From Clostridiales bacterium (GTDB taxonomy: Bacteria > Bacillota > Clostridia > TANB77 > CAG-508), in assembly GCA_003525075.1 (NCBI GenBank), contig DQFO01000020.1:90728-154727 (forward strand): a stretch of DNA of 64,000 nt, in the 5' to 3' direction. Made by a program: the position numbers and the translations under genes. Under the pieces are notes generated by a model. The model was not told the origin of the DNA and searched no databases. It saw only the letters and a list, made by a program, of their open reading frames with translations. Numbering within the stretch: position 1 is the stretch's first letter; every line of letters begins with the position of its first letter. Positions 26,333 to 33,497 of this stretch are shown here, one piece after another.

Positions 26333-26346
26333 TCATCTTCGCTTTC
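26318..26346. terminator. Bidirectional terminator at the convergent R and M genes
   Basis: GAAAGCGAAGAT and ATCTTCGCTTTC form a perfect 12-bp stem with a 5-nt loop, made from the overlapping 3' ends of the endonuclease and methyltransferase genes. Confidence 0.75.
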
Positions 26347-27532
26347 AAATATTTTATTTAAATTATTACCCATTTTTTCTATCAATCCAACTACTAAAGC
26401 ATTTCCCATACAGAAATATCTAAATTTTTCAGGCATTCCTGTATCAGTCCAATTATCTGGAAAGCCATTTATTCTTTCTGTTTCAATAGGTGTTAATATT
26501 CTATAACTTTTACTTTTTGGATCTTCTATAACATGAGTACTTCTATTCAAGCTACCTTCACTTGTAAGCATTGTTCTAGCAGGTTTATCTAATCCATCTG
26601 GGAAAGCTATAGCACCTTCTCTAAAATGGTATTCATGTGGTGTTCCTGCTTTTCTTAATATATCTTTTGCACCTTTTAAGTAATTCCATTTTTCTAAATT
26701 ATCACCTAAATTATATTTTTCATTTACACCATCATATTCAATAATTTTATTTAATGGCTTTGCTGGTATTTCAGTAGGTATTACTTCTGTAGTATATATT
26801 TTTCCATTTCTCATAATTCCAGAATTCTTAAATTCCATTTTAAAAGAATCTGAAACATCTGATAGATCTTTATATTTAAAATCTATTTCTTTTGAAGTAG
26901 AATTTGATTTTATAGGAAATTCTTTAATAAAGAATCCATCTTTCTGTATTATATCCTCCAAAGATATTTTTTCTTTTGAATTGAAGTAATTAGTTGTATT
27001 CTTATACGCAAATATAAAAACTCTTCTTCTTCTTTGTGCAAATCCATAATCTGCAGCATTTATTACTCTCCATTCAACAGAATATCCTAAATCATTAAAG
27101 CAAGCTAATATTACTCCGAAATCTCTACCTCTTTGGCTTGCAGGTGATTTTAATAATCTATCAACATTTTCTAATAACACAAATTTAGGTTGTTTTGCCT
27201 CCAGCGTATCTCTTATTTGCCACCAAAGAACACCTTTTTTTCCTTCAATTCCTTCTGCTCCAGTATGTGCTACTGAATAATCTTGACATGGAAATCCCCC
27301 AACTAAAAGATTGTGGTCTGGTATTTTACTTTTATTTATTGTTGATATATCTTTATTGACATATTTATTTTCTTTTCCAAAATGATTTACATAGCAATCA
27401 AATGCATATTGAGATTTCTTTCCTGGTTCCCATTGATTAGCCCAAACTGTATTCCAATCAGAATCTGATTTTTCTAACCCGTACTCTAAAGCCTCCGACT
27501 CCAGCAAACAATTCACAAACTGTCTTTTTCAT
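26329..27532 (-). pseudogene. C5-cytosine DNA methyltransferase (M.Sau3AI-like) with a 5' frameshift
   Basis: From the ATG at 27530-27532 the frame encodes MKKTVCELFAGVGGFR, the SAM-binding motif I, then goes out of frame. The rest, YGLEKSDSDWNTVWANQWEP to the end (26329), lies in the next frame. One extra base near 27481-27485 explains this. The later motifs are intact: GGFPCQDYS (catalytic Cys), LLENVDRL, RRRRVFIFAY, NGFPDNW and GNALVVGLI. Without the correct start the only alternative product begins MNCLLESEALEYGLE and lacks motif I, so it should be inactive. By pairing with the Sau3AI-like enzyme it would have made GATm5C. A sequencing error is possible. Confidence 0.75.
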
Positions 27533-27602
27533 AGTCAAATATCCCTTTCATTTGTCATTATATATTTCTTTTATTCTTTTGTCCAGATTTTTTTCAAAAA
27601 TA

Positions 27603-27674
27603 ATTATAAAATATTTTTAGTAAAAGATCAACATTTTCTGTATAAATTATAAAATATTTTTGATAAAAGATCAA
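27603..27674 (-). promoter_or_regulatory. Duplicated methyltransferase promoters with GATC in each -35 box
   Basis: Two 43-bp direct repeats (27602-27644 and 27645-27687) each hold a minus-strand promoter. One has TTGATC 27626-27631, 17 bp and TATAAT 27603-27608. The other has TTGATC 27669-27674, 17 bp and TATAAT 27646-27651. Each -35 hexamer contains GATC, the expected target of the adjacent methyltransferase. Methylation of its own -35 boxes would give negative feedback. Confidence 0.7.
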
Positions 27675-27783
27675 TACTTTTGGAATAATAAATTTATGAA
27701 AATAATATATCAAACATTTGTTCTTTTTGCAATATCTTTTTTACATTTTGTATAAAAACTTTTCGACATATTTCAACATATAA

Positions 27784-27920
27784 TAAAGGGATTGGGATTT
27801 CATCCCATTGAATAGAATTTGAGGCAAGCAGAAATTTCGGTCTCCCAATTTCAGTGCTTGCTGGGACAAGAAATCAATTTTTCGGTCTCCCAAATTCATT
27901 GCTTGCTAGGACAAAAAATG
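27784..27920. repeat. Two 45-bp tandem repeats with a leading hairpin
   Basis: After GGGATTGGGA...TCCCATTG (27788-27810), two imperfect units start TTTCGGTCTCCCA at 27835 and 27880 and end GCTTGCT(G/A)GGACA. GTCTCCCA can pair with the TGGGAC of the same unit. An inverted relative lies at 19026-19111. Nothing in this 500-base gene-free stretch looks coding. It may be an RNA gene, iterons or the scar of an older element. Confidence 0.65.
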
Positions 27921-27990
27921 ACTTTATTAAATTTTTTATGCACCAATTTAGGTACATTAATTGTTCCTTTTAATGTTCTAATATGGCAGA

Positions 27991-28028
27991 AAAAAGTACC
28001 TGGACTTTTTGAAATTCAAGTACTTTTA
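27991..28028 (-). terminator. Terminator after the ParB-like gene
   Basis: AAAAGTAC (27992-27999) and GTACTTTT (28020-28027) form a stem with a long loop, directly after the ParB-like stop codon on the minus strand. Confidence 0.5.
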
Positions 28029-28034
28029 ATTTCC

Positions 28035-28352
28035 CTATTCGATTTCTTTCAGCTTATGATCTCTTCTAGAAAAGTTTAATTGTTTTATTCTATAGTTCAT
28101 CATTTTGTTGGTTATAATTTTACATAGCACCTCTTTAAGTCCTATAATTTTTGCAATAGTAAATGTATTTAAGCAATTATATAGCATATAATATTCTCCT
28201 ATTTTAGTAACAAGAAATGGCTTTTTAATTCCATCCTTTTTTATTCTTAGTGACCAATTTTCATAAAAATCCCTATCTTTTGGTTTAAATTCTTCGTCTC
28301 CTATTTTTATTTTTTCTACTGGTATATTTTTAAATTCTATTCCTTTTATCAT
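28035..28352 (-). CDS. Small ParB/sulfiredoxin-fold protein
   Basis: A 105-residue protein resembling the ParB N-terminal domain: the PVEKIKIGDEEFKP start, then SLRIKKDGIKKPFLVTKIGEY and a helix containing FTIAKIIGLKEV. The C-terminal HTH of true ParB is absent. AGGAG precedes the ATG. It lies downstream of the DnaC-like gene of element 2 on the same strand and may be part of its replication or maintenance operon. The function is uncertain. CTP binding, as in ParB, is possible but the key residues cannot be confirmed by eye. Confidence 0.55.
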   Translation of the reverse strand: MIKGIEFKNIPVEKIKIGDEEFKPKDRDFYENWSLRIKKDGIKKPFLVTKIGEYYMLYNCLNTFTIAKIIGLKEVLCKIITNKMMNYRIKQLNFSRRDHKLKEIE

Positions 28353-28443
28353 AAATTACTCCTCTCTTTCTATTTACATTTTTTACTTTTTATATTAAAA
28401 TATATTTAACTTGATGGGGTTAGTATTTTTAAGTTTGCCGACT

Positions 28444-29259
28444 TTATACTAACTCTTTTTTCATGCTTTTTAGCTTTATTCCAAAGCACATTTGATACAA
28501 TTTTGATATTATTGCATCCACTAAATCAGGATCTTTACTATAACTAAATCTTTCAATTAATCCCTGCTTGTTAAACCTGGTTGTTATGATTATTGGTAAT
28601 CCATTTTCATATCTATTTTGGATTATTGTGTATAATTTTTCTAATGCCCAGTTACTTATTTTCTCTGTTCCTAGATCATCAATTATAAGCATATCAGCAT
28701 TTGAATAAATCTCTATTAATTCATTTTCTGAATTAGTATTACTCTCATAAGTTTCTCTTATTCTATCCAATAGGTTAGTTAATCTCTCCATTAAAACTAT
28801 TTTATCGTTTTCTATTAGTTTGTTTGCAATAGCTGCTGCTAAATGTGTTTTACCTACACCTGACTTGCCCATTATTATCAGACTATCGGATTTCATTGTG
28901 TCTTTATTCTTATTGATATAATCATTTACAACATCTAACACATACTTATTACTAGAGTCAAAATAAAAGTTTTCTAGGTTCATTTCTTGCAATTTTCTTC
29001 CTATATAGTTTTGTTTATAGATTGTATTTATAATATTCCTAATTCTATTTCTTTTTTGCTGTTCATATTCTTTATGGTCTATTTCTTTCCAATAATCTTT
29101 AGACTTATTACAATTACATCTTTCATATTCAATACTATCTTCAGAAATATTTACATATAGATAATCAAATCCTATTGGTTGTAATTCTTTACCACAAAAT
29201 TCACATCTTTTGAATCTATTGTGTATAACTTCATCACAATTTGTATTCTCTAAATCCAT
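28444..29259 (-). CDS. DnaC/IstB-like helicase loader of element 2
   Basis: A 271-residue AAA+ loader with N-terminal zinc-type cysteines (CEFCGKEL and CNC), Walker A MGKSGVGKTH (about residue 138), Walker B MLIIDDLGTE and the sensor region PIIITTRFN. Unlike the element 1 copy, the P-loop is complete. It overlaps the replisome organiser gene by 26 bp. It should load the host DnaB helicase at the element origin, letting the excised circle replicate. Confidence 0.85.
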   Translation of the reverse strand: MDLENTNCDEVIHNRFKRCEFCGKELQPIGFDYLYVNISEDSIEYERCNCNKSKDYWKEIDHKEYEQQKRNRIRNIINTIYKQNYIGRKLQEMNLENFYFDSSNKYVLDVVNDYINKNKDTMKSDSLIIMGKSGVGKTHLAAAIANKLIENDKIVLMERLTNLLDRIRETYESNTNSENELIEIYSNADMLIIDDLGTEKISNWALEKLYTIIQNRYENGLPIIITTRFNKQGLIERFSYSKDPDLVDAIISKLYQMCFGIKLKSMKKELV

Positions 29260-29758
29260 TGTTTTCCTCCTCTCTTATATTTTCTTCTTTTCTTATTTCT
29301 TTTGTTATCTTTTCTTCTCTTTTCTCTTCTGTTGCGTTACGTGACGTTACTGTAAAGTTACTTTTTTCACTTTCATTTTTTAATTTTTCACGATATTTTC
29401 TTTGTCTTTCACTATTCTTTGATAGATAATCTTCATGTCTATCAAGGCTTTGGTACTTGTTCCAATTTTTTATAACAAATACTTCTCCATCCTTTTTAAG
29501 CATTTCTAATTCTAGAAATTTTTCCAATATTTTGCTCATTTTTTTCGAAGATTTTCCCATAATTTTCGAAAATTCTTTAATAGAAATAGGATTATTTCCA
29601 ATTATTAATCTTCCACCGTCTCCACATTCTACTGCTAATGATAATAATTGAATCCATATTCTAAAATATGTATCCCCATCATTCATACTTAAAAGCAATT
29701 GGATTTTTCTATTACAGAAAATATTCTTTTCTAGTTTGAACCATTGAATATCATACAT
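29234..29758 (-). CDS. Phage-type replisome organiser of element 2
   Basis: A 174-residue protein. The N-terminal domain (1-120, MYDIQWFKLEKNIF through NWNKYQSLDRHEDYL) is the phage replisome organiser wHTH. The tail is highly charged with E/K-rich repeats (KREEKITKEIRKEENIREEEN), probably disordered or helical. It is the intact counterpart of the TAG-interrupted gene at 13212-13721. It would bind the element origin and hand over to the DnaC-like loader encoded by the overlapping gene. Confidence 0.8.
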   Translation of the reverse strand: MYDIQWFKLEKNIFCNRKIQLLLSMNDGDTYFRIWIQLLSLAVECGDGGRLIIGNNPISIKEFSKIMGKSSKKMSKILEKFLELEMLKKDGEVFVIKNWNKYQSLDRHEDYLSKNSERQRKYREKLKNESEKSNFTVTSRNATEEKREEKITKEIRKEENIREEENNGFREYKL

Positions 29759-29785
29759 ATCCTCCTTTCCTCGCTTTCTATTTAA

Positions 29786-29986
29786 TTAGTAGTTAACTGA
29801 TTCTTGTTCTTTAGAACTTAAGTATTCATCTAATACTTGTACTCTAAACAAGAATTTTCCACCAACTTTAGAGCATGGTATTTCTTTTCTTCTTACTAAT
29901 TGATTTATTAACCAATAAGATATTCCAAGATACTCTGCTGCTTCTTTCATTGTTAGTGTTGTCCTTTGTACTTTTTGTAATTCCAT
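29786..29986 (-). CDS. Excisionase-like helix-turn-helix protein of element 2
   Basis: A 66-residue HTH protein. The ATG at 29984-29986 is chosen because AGGAGG precedes it and it matches the start MELQKVQRTT of the element 1 homologue; a longer frame upstream is not supported. HTH segment TMKEAAEYLGISYWLINQL, wing CSKVGGKFLFR. It is first in the replication operon of element 2 and divergent from DUF6076 across GTTAAC sites. Role as for the element 1 copy: recombination directionality or autoregulation. Confidence 0.8.
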   Translation of the reverse strand: MELQKVQRTTLTMKEAAEYLGISYWLINQLVRRKEIPCSKVGGKFLFRVQVLDEYLSSKEQESVNY

Positions 29987-30029
29987 ACAAATGCCTCCTT
30001 TCATTAAGTATTTTAATTGGCTAGCCATC

Positions 30030-30159
30030 GTTAACAAGTTTTATAAAGTTTTTCTTGTTAACTAATTGAATTATACTCCGCAATATGATAAAATTCCTAC
30101 TAGATTAAGTAAATTCAGTTATCAAAACGAAACTTTTGGTTTTTTTATGATTTGTTAAC
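30030..30159. promoter_or_regulatory. GTTAAC operator cluster of element 2
   Basis: GTTAAC at 30030-30035, 30057-30062 and 30154-30159. The first two are 27 bp apart, exactly as in element 1 (13989 and 14016). The last lies 20 bp before the DUF6076 start. The surrounding sequence has diverged between elements while the hexamers are kept. Confidence 0.65.
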
Positions 30160-30173
30160 AAAGGAGATTTAAT

Positions 30174-31412
30174 ATGGAAAGAAAGAATAAAATAGGTGTT
30201 TCTTTTGATTCTTCATGCTTTTCTCAAATATTCATTCATACTTCAGGAGCATACTTAAGCAAACCTATCAGCAAAAATAATAATAAATATTTAGCTAATT
30301 TAAGGAATGTTCCACCAGATGAAAGATTTGGACAATTAGTACTAGAACTTGAGAAAGTAAATTCTGAATCAGGACAAGAAAAAATACTTAATGAATTAAA
30401 ATCAATTACTGAAATAGATAAAACTGTTGAATCAGTACCATTAACTTTTAAGGATAATGTTGAAAAATTAAAAGGTTATATTGTTTTCGAGCCAACTACA
30501 GCTGTTGAACATTATGATCTCTCTCTAATAGATTTTATAAGTTATAATTTTGATGTATTTAATGATTATTTATTGTTTTTTATAAATTTCTTTGATTATT
30601 TTATAGATAAATTGGATGATAAAGATATTAAATATATTGAACTAGATACTTTATATCCTGTAAAAGATATTATTGAACTAGCTAAAAAATACTATGATAA
30701 GGAAAAAGATACTTTAATATACTATCAAAGTATTTTCAAGAAATGCATTAATTTTGTTTATAGTATTGATAATTCTTTTGATATGAGATATTTAACTCAT
30801 AAACAAATATTTTTCTTGTATAATCAAATAAATCCAAATACTTTTGCAGAATTTAAGCAAAATTTTCATTCAACAGATTTATTAGATTATCAATATAGTA
30901 ATCTTCCTATACAAAAGGATTTGATTAAATTCTATGATGTCAATACTTTAGTTTCTGCTATCGAAGAAGTAGATCCTACTGGAAGAAAACTTCATAGTCT
31001 TCAACAATTTGAAACTACTAACTTATTTACAAGTTTTTATATTACACTATTTAATGTAGTAGCAATAAATGACAAACTAATTAAAATATGTGGTAATTGT
31101 AAAAGATATTTTATAACACATAAAGAAACTGTAACTTATTGTGATAGAATTATAGAAAACAAATTAACTTGTAAAGATGTTGGAAATAGAAAGTATCAAA
31201 AAAGAAAATTAGAAAATGATCCTACATATGATGACTATAGAAGAATTGGAGTAAAAAAATATCAGCGTTCAAAACGCAACCCTGAAATAGACCTATATAA
31301 ACAGGACCTTGAACAATACAGAGAAACAGGAAAGCAAATGTATAAAGATTTCTGTTCTGGAAAAATTACTCATGAAGAATTTGACAAATGGATAAATGAA
31401 CAAGATAAATAA
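30174..31412 (+). CDS. DUF6076 family zinc-finger protein of element 2
   Basis: A 412-residue homologue of the 14097-15299 protein. The C-terminal region has ICGNCKRYF, TYCDRI and a later CKDVGNRKYQKRK, a zinc-ribbon followed by a basic stretch. The N-terminal two thirds are divergent from the element 1 copy, while the last 130 residues are alike. AAGGAG precedes the ATG. It is divergent from the excisionase-like gene and convergent with the cargo operon. The conserved C-terminus and variable N-terminus suggest a common nucleic-acid-binding part with element-specific recognition. Confidence 0.7.
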   Translation: MERKNKIGVSFDSSCFSQIFIHTSGAYLSKPISKNNNKYLANLRNVPPDERFGQLVLELEKVNSESGQEKILNELKSITEIDKTVESVPLTFKDNVEKLKGYIVFEPTTAVEHYDLSLIDFISYNFDVFNDYLLFFINFFDYFIDKLDDKDIKYIELDTLYPVKDIIELAKKYYDKEKDTLIYYQSIFKKCINFVYSIDNSFDMRYLTHKQIFFLYNQINPNTFAEFKQNFHSTDLLDYQYSNLPIQKDLIKFYDVNTLVSAIEEVDPTGRKLHSLQQFETTNLFTSFYITLFNVVAINDKLIKICGNCKRYFITHKETVTYCDRIIENKLTCKDVGNRKYQKRKLENDPTYDDYRRIGVKKYQRSKRNPEIDLYKQDLEQYRETGKQMYKDFCSGKITHEEFDKWINEQDK

Positions 31413-31435
31413 AAGATAGCATTATGCTATCTTTT
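31411..31435. terminator. Bidirectional terminator after DUF6076 (element 2)
   Basis: AAAAGATAGCA and TGCTATCTTTT form a perfect 11-bp stem with a 3-nt loop, between convergent genes. Confidence 0.85.
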
Positions 31436-31919
31436 ATTTATTAATTTCAATTCTTGTTTTTATATATTTTGTATGTTTTCTATAAGAAAACATATATAAT
31501 ATCATTATTGAAATAATTAAAATTATATATGATACTTCCGTTGATACATTCCATAAATTGAACAATTCTTTTGTTATTTTAAATATAATTAATAACACAC
31601 AACCTGAACAAATAGTTCTATACATATTATTGAAAGATATTAATTTACTTATTCCTTTATCCCTTTCATTTGCTTTTAAATAATCTTCGTAAGAAGCATA
31701 TTTGATAAATTTGCATTTTATCAAAATTTTTTCAATAATGATAGATCCAAATCTACTAATCATTGATCCTATGAAATAATATATAAATATCATTTCAATT
31801 ATATTTTCTTGAAATATATCTATTCCTACATAATTCTTAAGCAAATATGTAAATATTATTCCAGGCAAAATAAAGTTAAATATATTATACTCATCAATTT
31901 TTTCAATTAATTTTTCCAT
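31434..31919 (-). CDS. Four-TM membrane protein of the MBL operon, candidate effector
   Basis: A 161-residue protein with about four hydrophobic helices: near 15-30 (FNFILPGIIFTYLL), 38-60 (IIEMIFIYYFIGSMI), 103-118 (CSGCVLLIIFKI) and 127-147 (VSYIILIISIMILYMF). The cytoplasmic loop at about 65-100 contains YASYEDYLKANERDKG. I do not recognise a named family. It is the last gene of the MBL-fold operon, two bases after the 150-residue gene. Small multi-TM proteins at the end of such operons often act as membrane-disrupting effectors. That is inference from context. Confidence 0.6.
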   Translation of the reverse strand: MEKLIEKIDEYNIFNFILPGIIFTYLLKNYVGIDIFQENIIEMIFIYYFIGSMISRFGSIIIEKILIKCKFIKYASYEDYLKANERDKGISKLISFNNMYRTICSGCVLLIIFKITKELFNLWNVSTEVSYIILIISIMILYMFSYRKHTKYIKTRIEINK

Positions 31920-31921
31920 AT

Positions 31922-32374
31922 TTAATTCCTCTTAAACACTTTATTCAATAATTCTTCTAAATTTAACTTTCTATTTCTATATAAACGTATTTCCTCAAAT
32001 GTAATTTCAAAATCAAATCCATAATGTTCTCCAAAATATGTTTTTGTTTCTTCTCCATCAATTGGCATATAGACATTTTTATCTTTTAATAACTTAATGC
32101 TTGAAAAATATTTTGTATAGCATGAAATAATTAGGACATTTTTTTCGGTTATTTCTTTATAGTGCTGTTCTAAATATTTATTTGTAGTATTGTTATGTCC
32201 TATTATTAAAAACAAATCAATGTCTGTGTATGGCATGCTCTTTAAAACTATTACATTTTCATTTGAATTTTTAGTATCTATGAAAGTATATATATGAAAA
32301 ACATCATATATATACTTTCGTCTACTATCAATTTCTTGTTCTGTAATATTGTTTTTACAAATCAAGTATGTCAT
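31922..32374 (-). CDS. Hypothetical 150-aa protein of the MBL operon
   Basis: I do not recognise the family. It is a soluble alpha/beta protein. Strand-like LFLIIGHNN (54-62) with H60 and VLIISCY (80-86) with C85 recall the His/Cys strand ends of caspase-like proteases, but the spacing is short and no other motif supports this. It overlaps the MBL gene by 20 bp and the four-TM gene starts two bases after it, so the three are tightly coupled. A regulatory or proteolytic link between the MBL protein and the membrane protein is a guess. Confidence 0.5.
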   Translation of the reverse strand: MTYLICKNNITEQEIDSRRKYIYDVFHIYTFIDTKNSNENVIVLKSMPYTDIDLFLIIGHNNTTNKYLEQHYKEITEKNVLIISCYTKYFSSIKLLKDKNVYMPIDGEETKTYFGEHYGFDFEITFEEIRLYRNRKLNLEELLNKVFKRN

Positions 32375-33233
32375 TTAACGTTCCTTTGCTACTACTATTG
32401 AGATTTCGGCTATTTTCATCTAAAGAAAGCATACCATTATCTTTAGTATTCATAACTTTATAACCTTTTGTATCTAGTTTATCTGAACCACCATTTGAAG
32501 TTCCTGTATTGTCAGAAATAACATATATTTCATCTGGTTTATCTTCTAGTTCTTCAAATATCTTTTCTGCAATTTCTTTTTTTCCATGATGAGCTAATTG
32601 AATAATTTCAAAGTCATCTAAATTTTCCTTCATAATAGATTCAAAACTAGAATCTCCTGTTAATAATATATATTTATTTCCTAATTTAACTTTTGCATGT
32701 ATACTTGTAGCATTTGTTATAGTTTCTCCGTCTATTGTATCTCCTTCTGTGGTATCTAGCCCTTTTGCTGCTGCATCTAATATGTAATCTTTTCCTGGTC
32801 CAGATATTTCTATTTCGTCCGTAATCCTTGTATGAACAAATGCATCTTGTAGATTATTTCCGCTTAGCTGTTTTATATTGTCATACATATCAGTTATTTG
32901 TCTTTTTATAGATTCTCTGTTTTTTCTTTTATCATCTATTTTTTCAAGAAGTTCATCTACATATTTTAATAACAGTACTGTTGTAATTTCTGAAACTTTT
33001 CCATTTTCTATTAATACAGGTATTCCCTTAAAATGATCGTCATCATTGTGCGACAACACTATTTTTACCTTTTCATATCCTTTTTCTTTCATATAATTTA
33101 TTACATAATTTGCATAATCTTCACATCCGCAATCATATAATACTAATTCTCTTCCATCATCGAGAATAAAGCAATCTCCATTATTTGCATTTTCATCTTC
33201 ACATTGTTGTGAACTTAATACTTTTACTTTCAT
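32355..33233 (-). CDS. MBL-fold hydrolase (ComEC C-terminal type) of a cargo operon
   Basis: A 292-residue metallo-beta-lactamase-fold protein. The metal motif SHNDDDHFKG (about 61-70) is the HxDxDH type, followed by LLTGDSSFES (about 200) and QLAHHGKKE (about 224). The family resembles the soluble MBL domain of ComEC, a nuclease or phosphodiesterase. AGGAGG precedes the ATG. It is the first gene of a three-gene operon occupying the element's cargo slot. Its transcript passes an 11-codon leader peptide and an attenuator. MBL-fold proteins are recurrent components of bacterial conflict systems; this exact trio is not one I know. Confidence 0.78.
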   Translation of the reverse strand: MKVKVLSSQQCEDENANNGDCFILDDGRELVLYDCGCEDYANYVINYMKEKGYEKVKIVLSHNDDDHFKGIPVLIENGKVSEITTVLLLKYVDELLEKIDDKRKNRESIKRQITDMYDNIKQLSGNNLQDAFVHTRITDEIEISGPGKDYILDAAAKGLDTTEGDTIDGETITNATSIHAKVKLGNKYILLTGDSSFESIMKENLDDFEIIQLAHHGKKEIAEKIFEELEDKPDEIYVISDNTGTSNGGSDKLDTKGYKVMNTKDNGMLSLDENSRNLNSSSKGTLNDILDL

Positions 33234-33246
33234 CTTTTTTCCTCCT

Positions 33247-33318
33247 AAAATAAAAAATATTCTTAATTTCTTAAGACCATCTTTATTCTAGTTGTCTACT
33301 CATAATATAACATAGCAT
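33247..33318 (-). promoter_or_regulatory. Leader peptide and attenuator of the MBL operon
   Basis: On the minus strand AAAGGAG (33328-33334) precedes ATG at 33316-33318, opening an 11-codon frame, MLCYIMSRQLE, that stops at 33283-33285. Six bases later, TCTTAA-GAAA-TTAAGA (33261-33276) forms a hairpin followed by a U-rich tract (33247-33260), before the MBL start at 33233. A ribosome at the leader stop would cover the hairpin's 5' arm. This layout suits translation-dependent attenuation. The A/T-rich stem is weak, so the call is moderate. Confidence 0.5.
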
Positions 33319-33335
33319 ATTTGGGTCTCCTTTCC

Positions 33336-33454
33336 AGAGCCAAGCAAATGTTTTGTCTTTACAAATAAAACAAATTGTATTATAATATAAATGTATGTAA
33401 GATCTGGCAGGATTTATATATACATTTATATTGAGCCAACATTTGCTTGGTTCT
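33336..33454. repeat. 17-bp inverted repeat enclosing the small-RNA gene
   Basis: The arms are AGAGCCAAGCAAATGTT (33336-33352) and AACATTTGCTTGGTTCT (33438-33454), complementary at 16 of 17 positions. The left arm is upstream of the small-RNA promoter. The right arm overlaps the terminator. Confidence 0.75.
33358..33386 (+). promoter_or_regulatory. Consensus promoter of the intergenic small RNA
   Basis: TTTACA (33358-33363), 17-bp spacer, TATAAT (33381-33386). It faces away from the flanking minus-strand genes and has no coding frame downstream. Confidence 0.75.
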
Positions 33455-33460
33455 TTTTTT
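33393..33460 (+). ncRNA. Predicted small RNA of about 68 nt, antisense to the MBL leader region
   Basis: The transcript would start about seven bases after TATAAT. It folds into a first hairpin (GTAT...ATAC arms around GATCTGGCAGGA) and ends in an intrinsic terminator, GAGCCAA-CATTTGC-TTGGTTC plus seven T (33433-33460). No ribosome site or frame is present. It lies between the AAA ATPase gene and the MBL operon, opposite to both. It could base-pair with the MBL leader transcript, or be a structural sensor RNA. A retron is excluded by the lack of a reverse transcriptase nearby. Confidence 0.6.
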
Positions 33461-33497
33461 ATTTAAGTTTGTTTTACGACTAACTCATAAAAGTCAA

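Noticed and set aside
27835..27920. CRISPR-like direct repeats
   Set aside because: Only two imperfect 45-bp units abut without spacers, and no cas gene is in the window.
31922..32374. Caspase/CHAT-type protease
   Set aside because: H60 and C85 sit at strand-like ends, but the spacing is too short and no other motif fits, so it was left as hypothetical.
33336..33460. Retron msr-msd with a1/a2 inverted repeats
   Set aside because: The inverted repeat and hairpins resemble one, but no reverse transcriptase lies nearby and the left arm is outside the predicted transcript.
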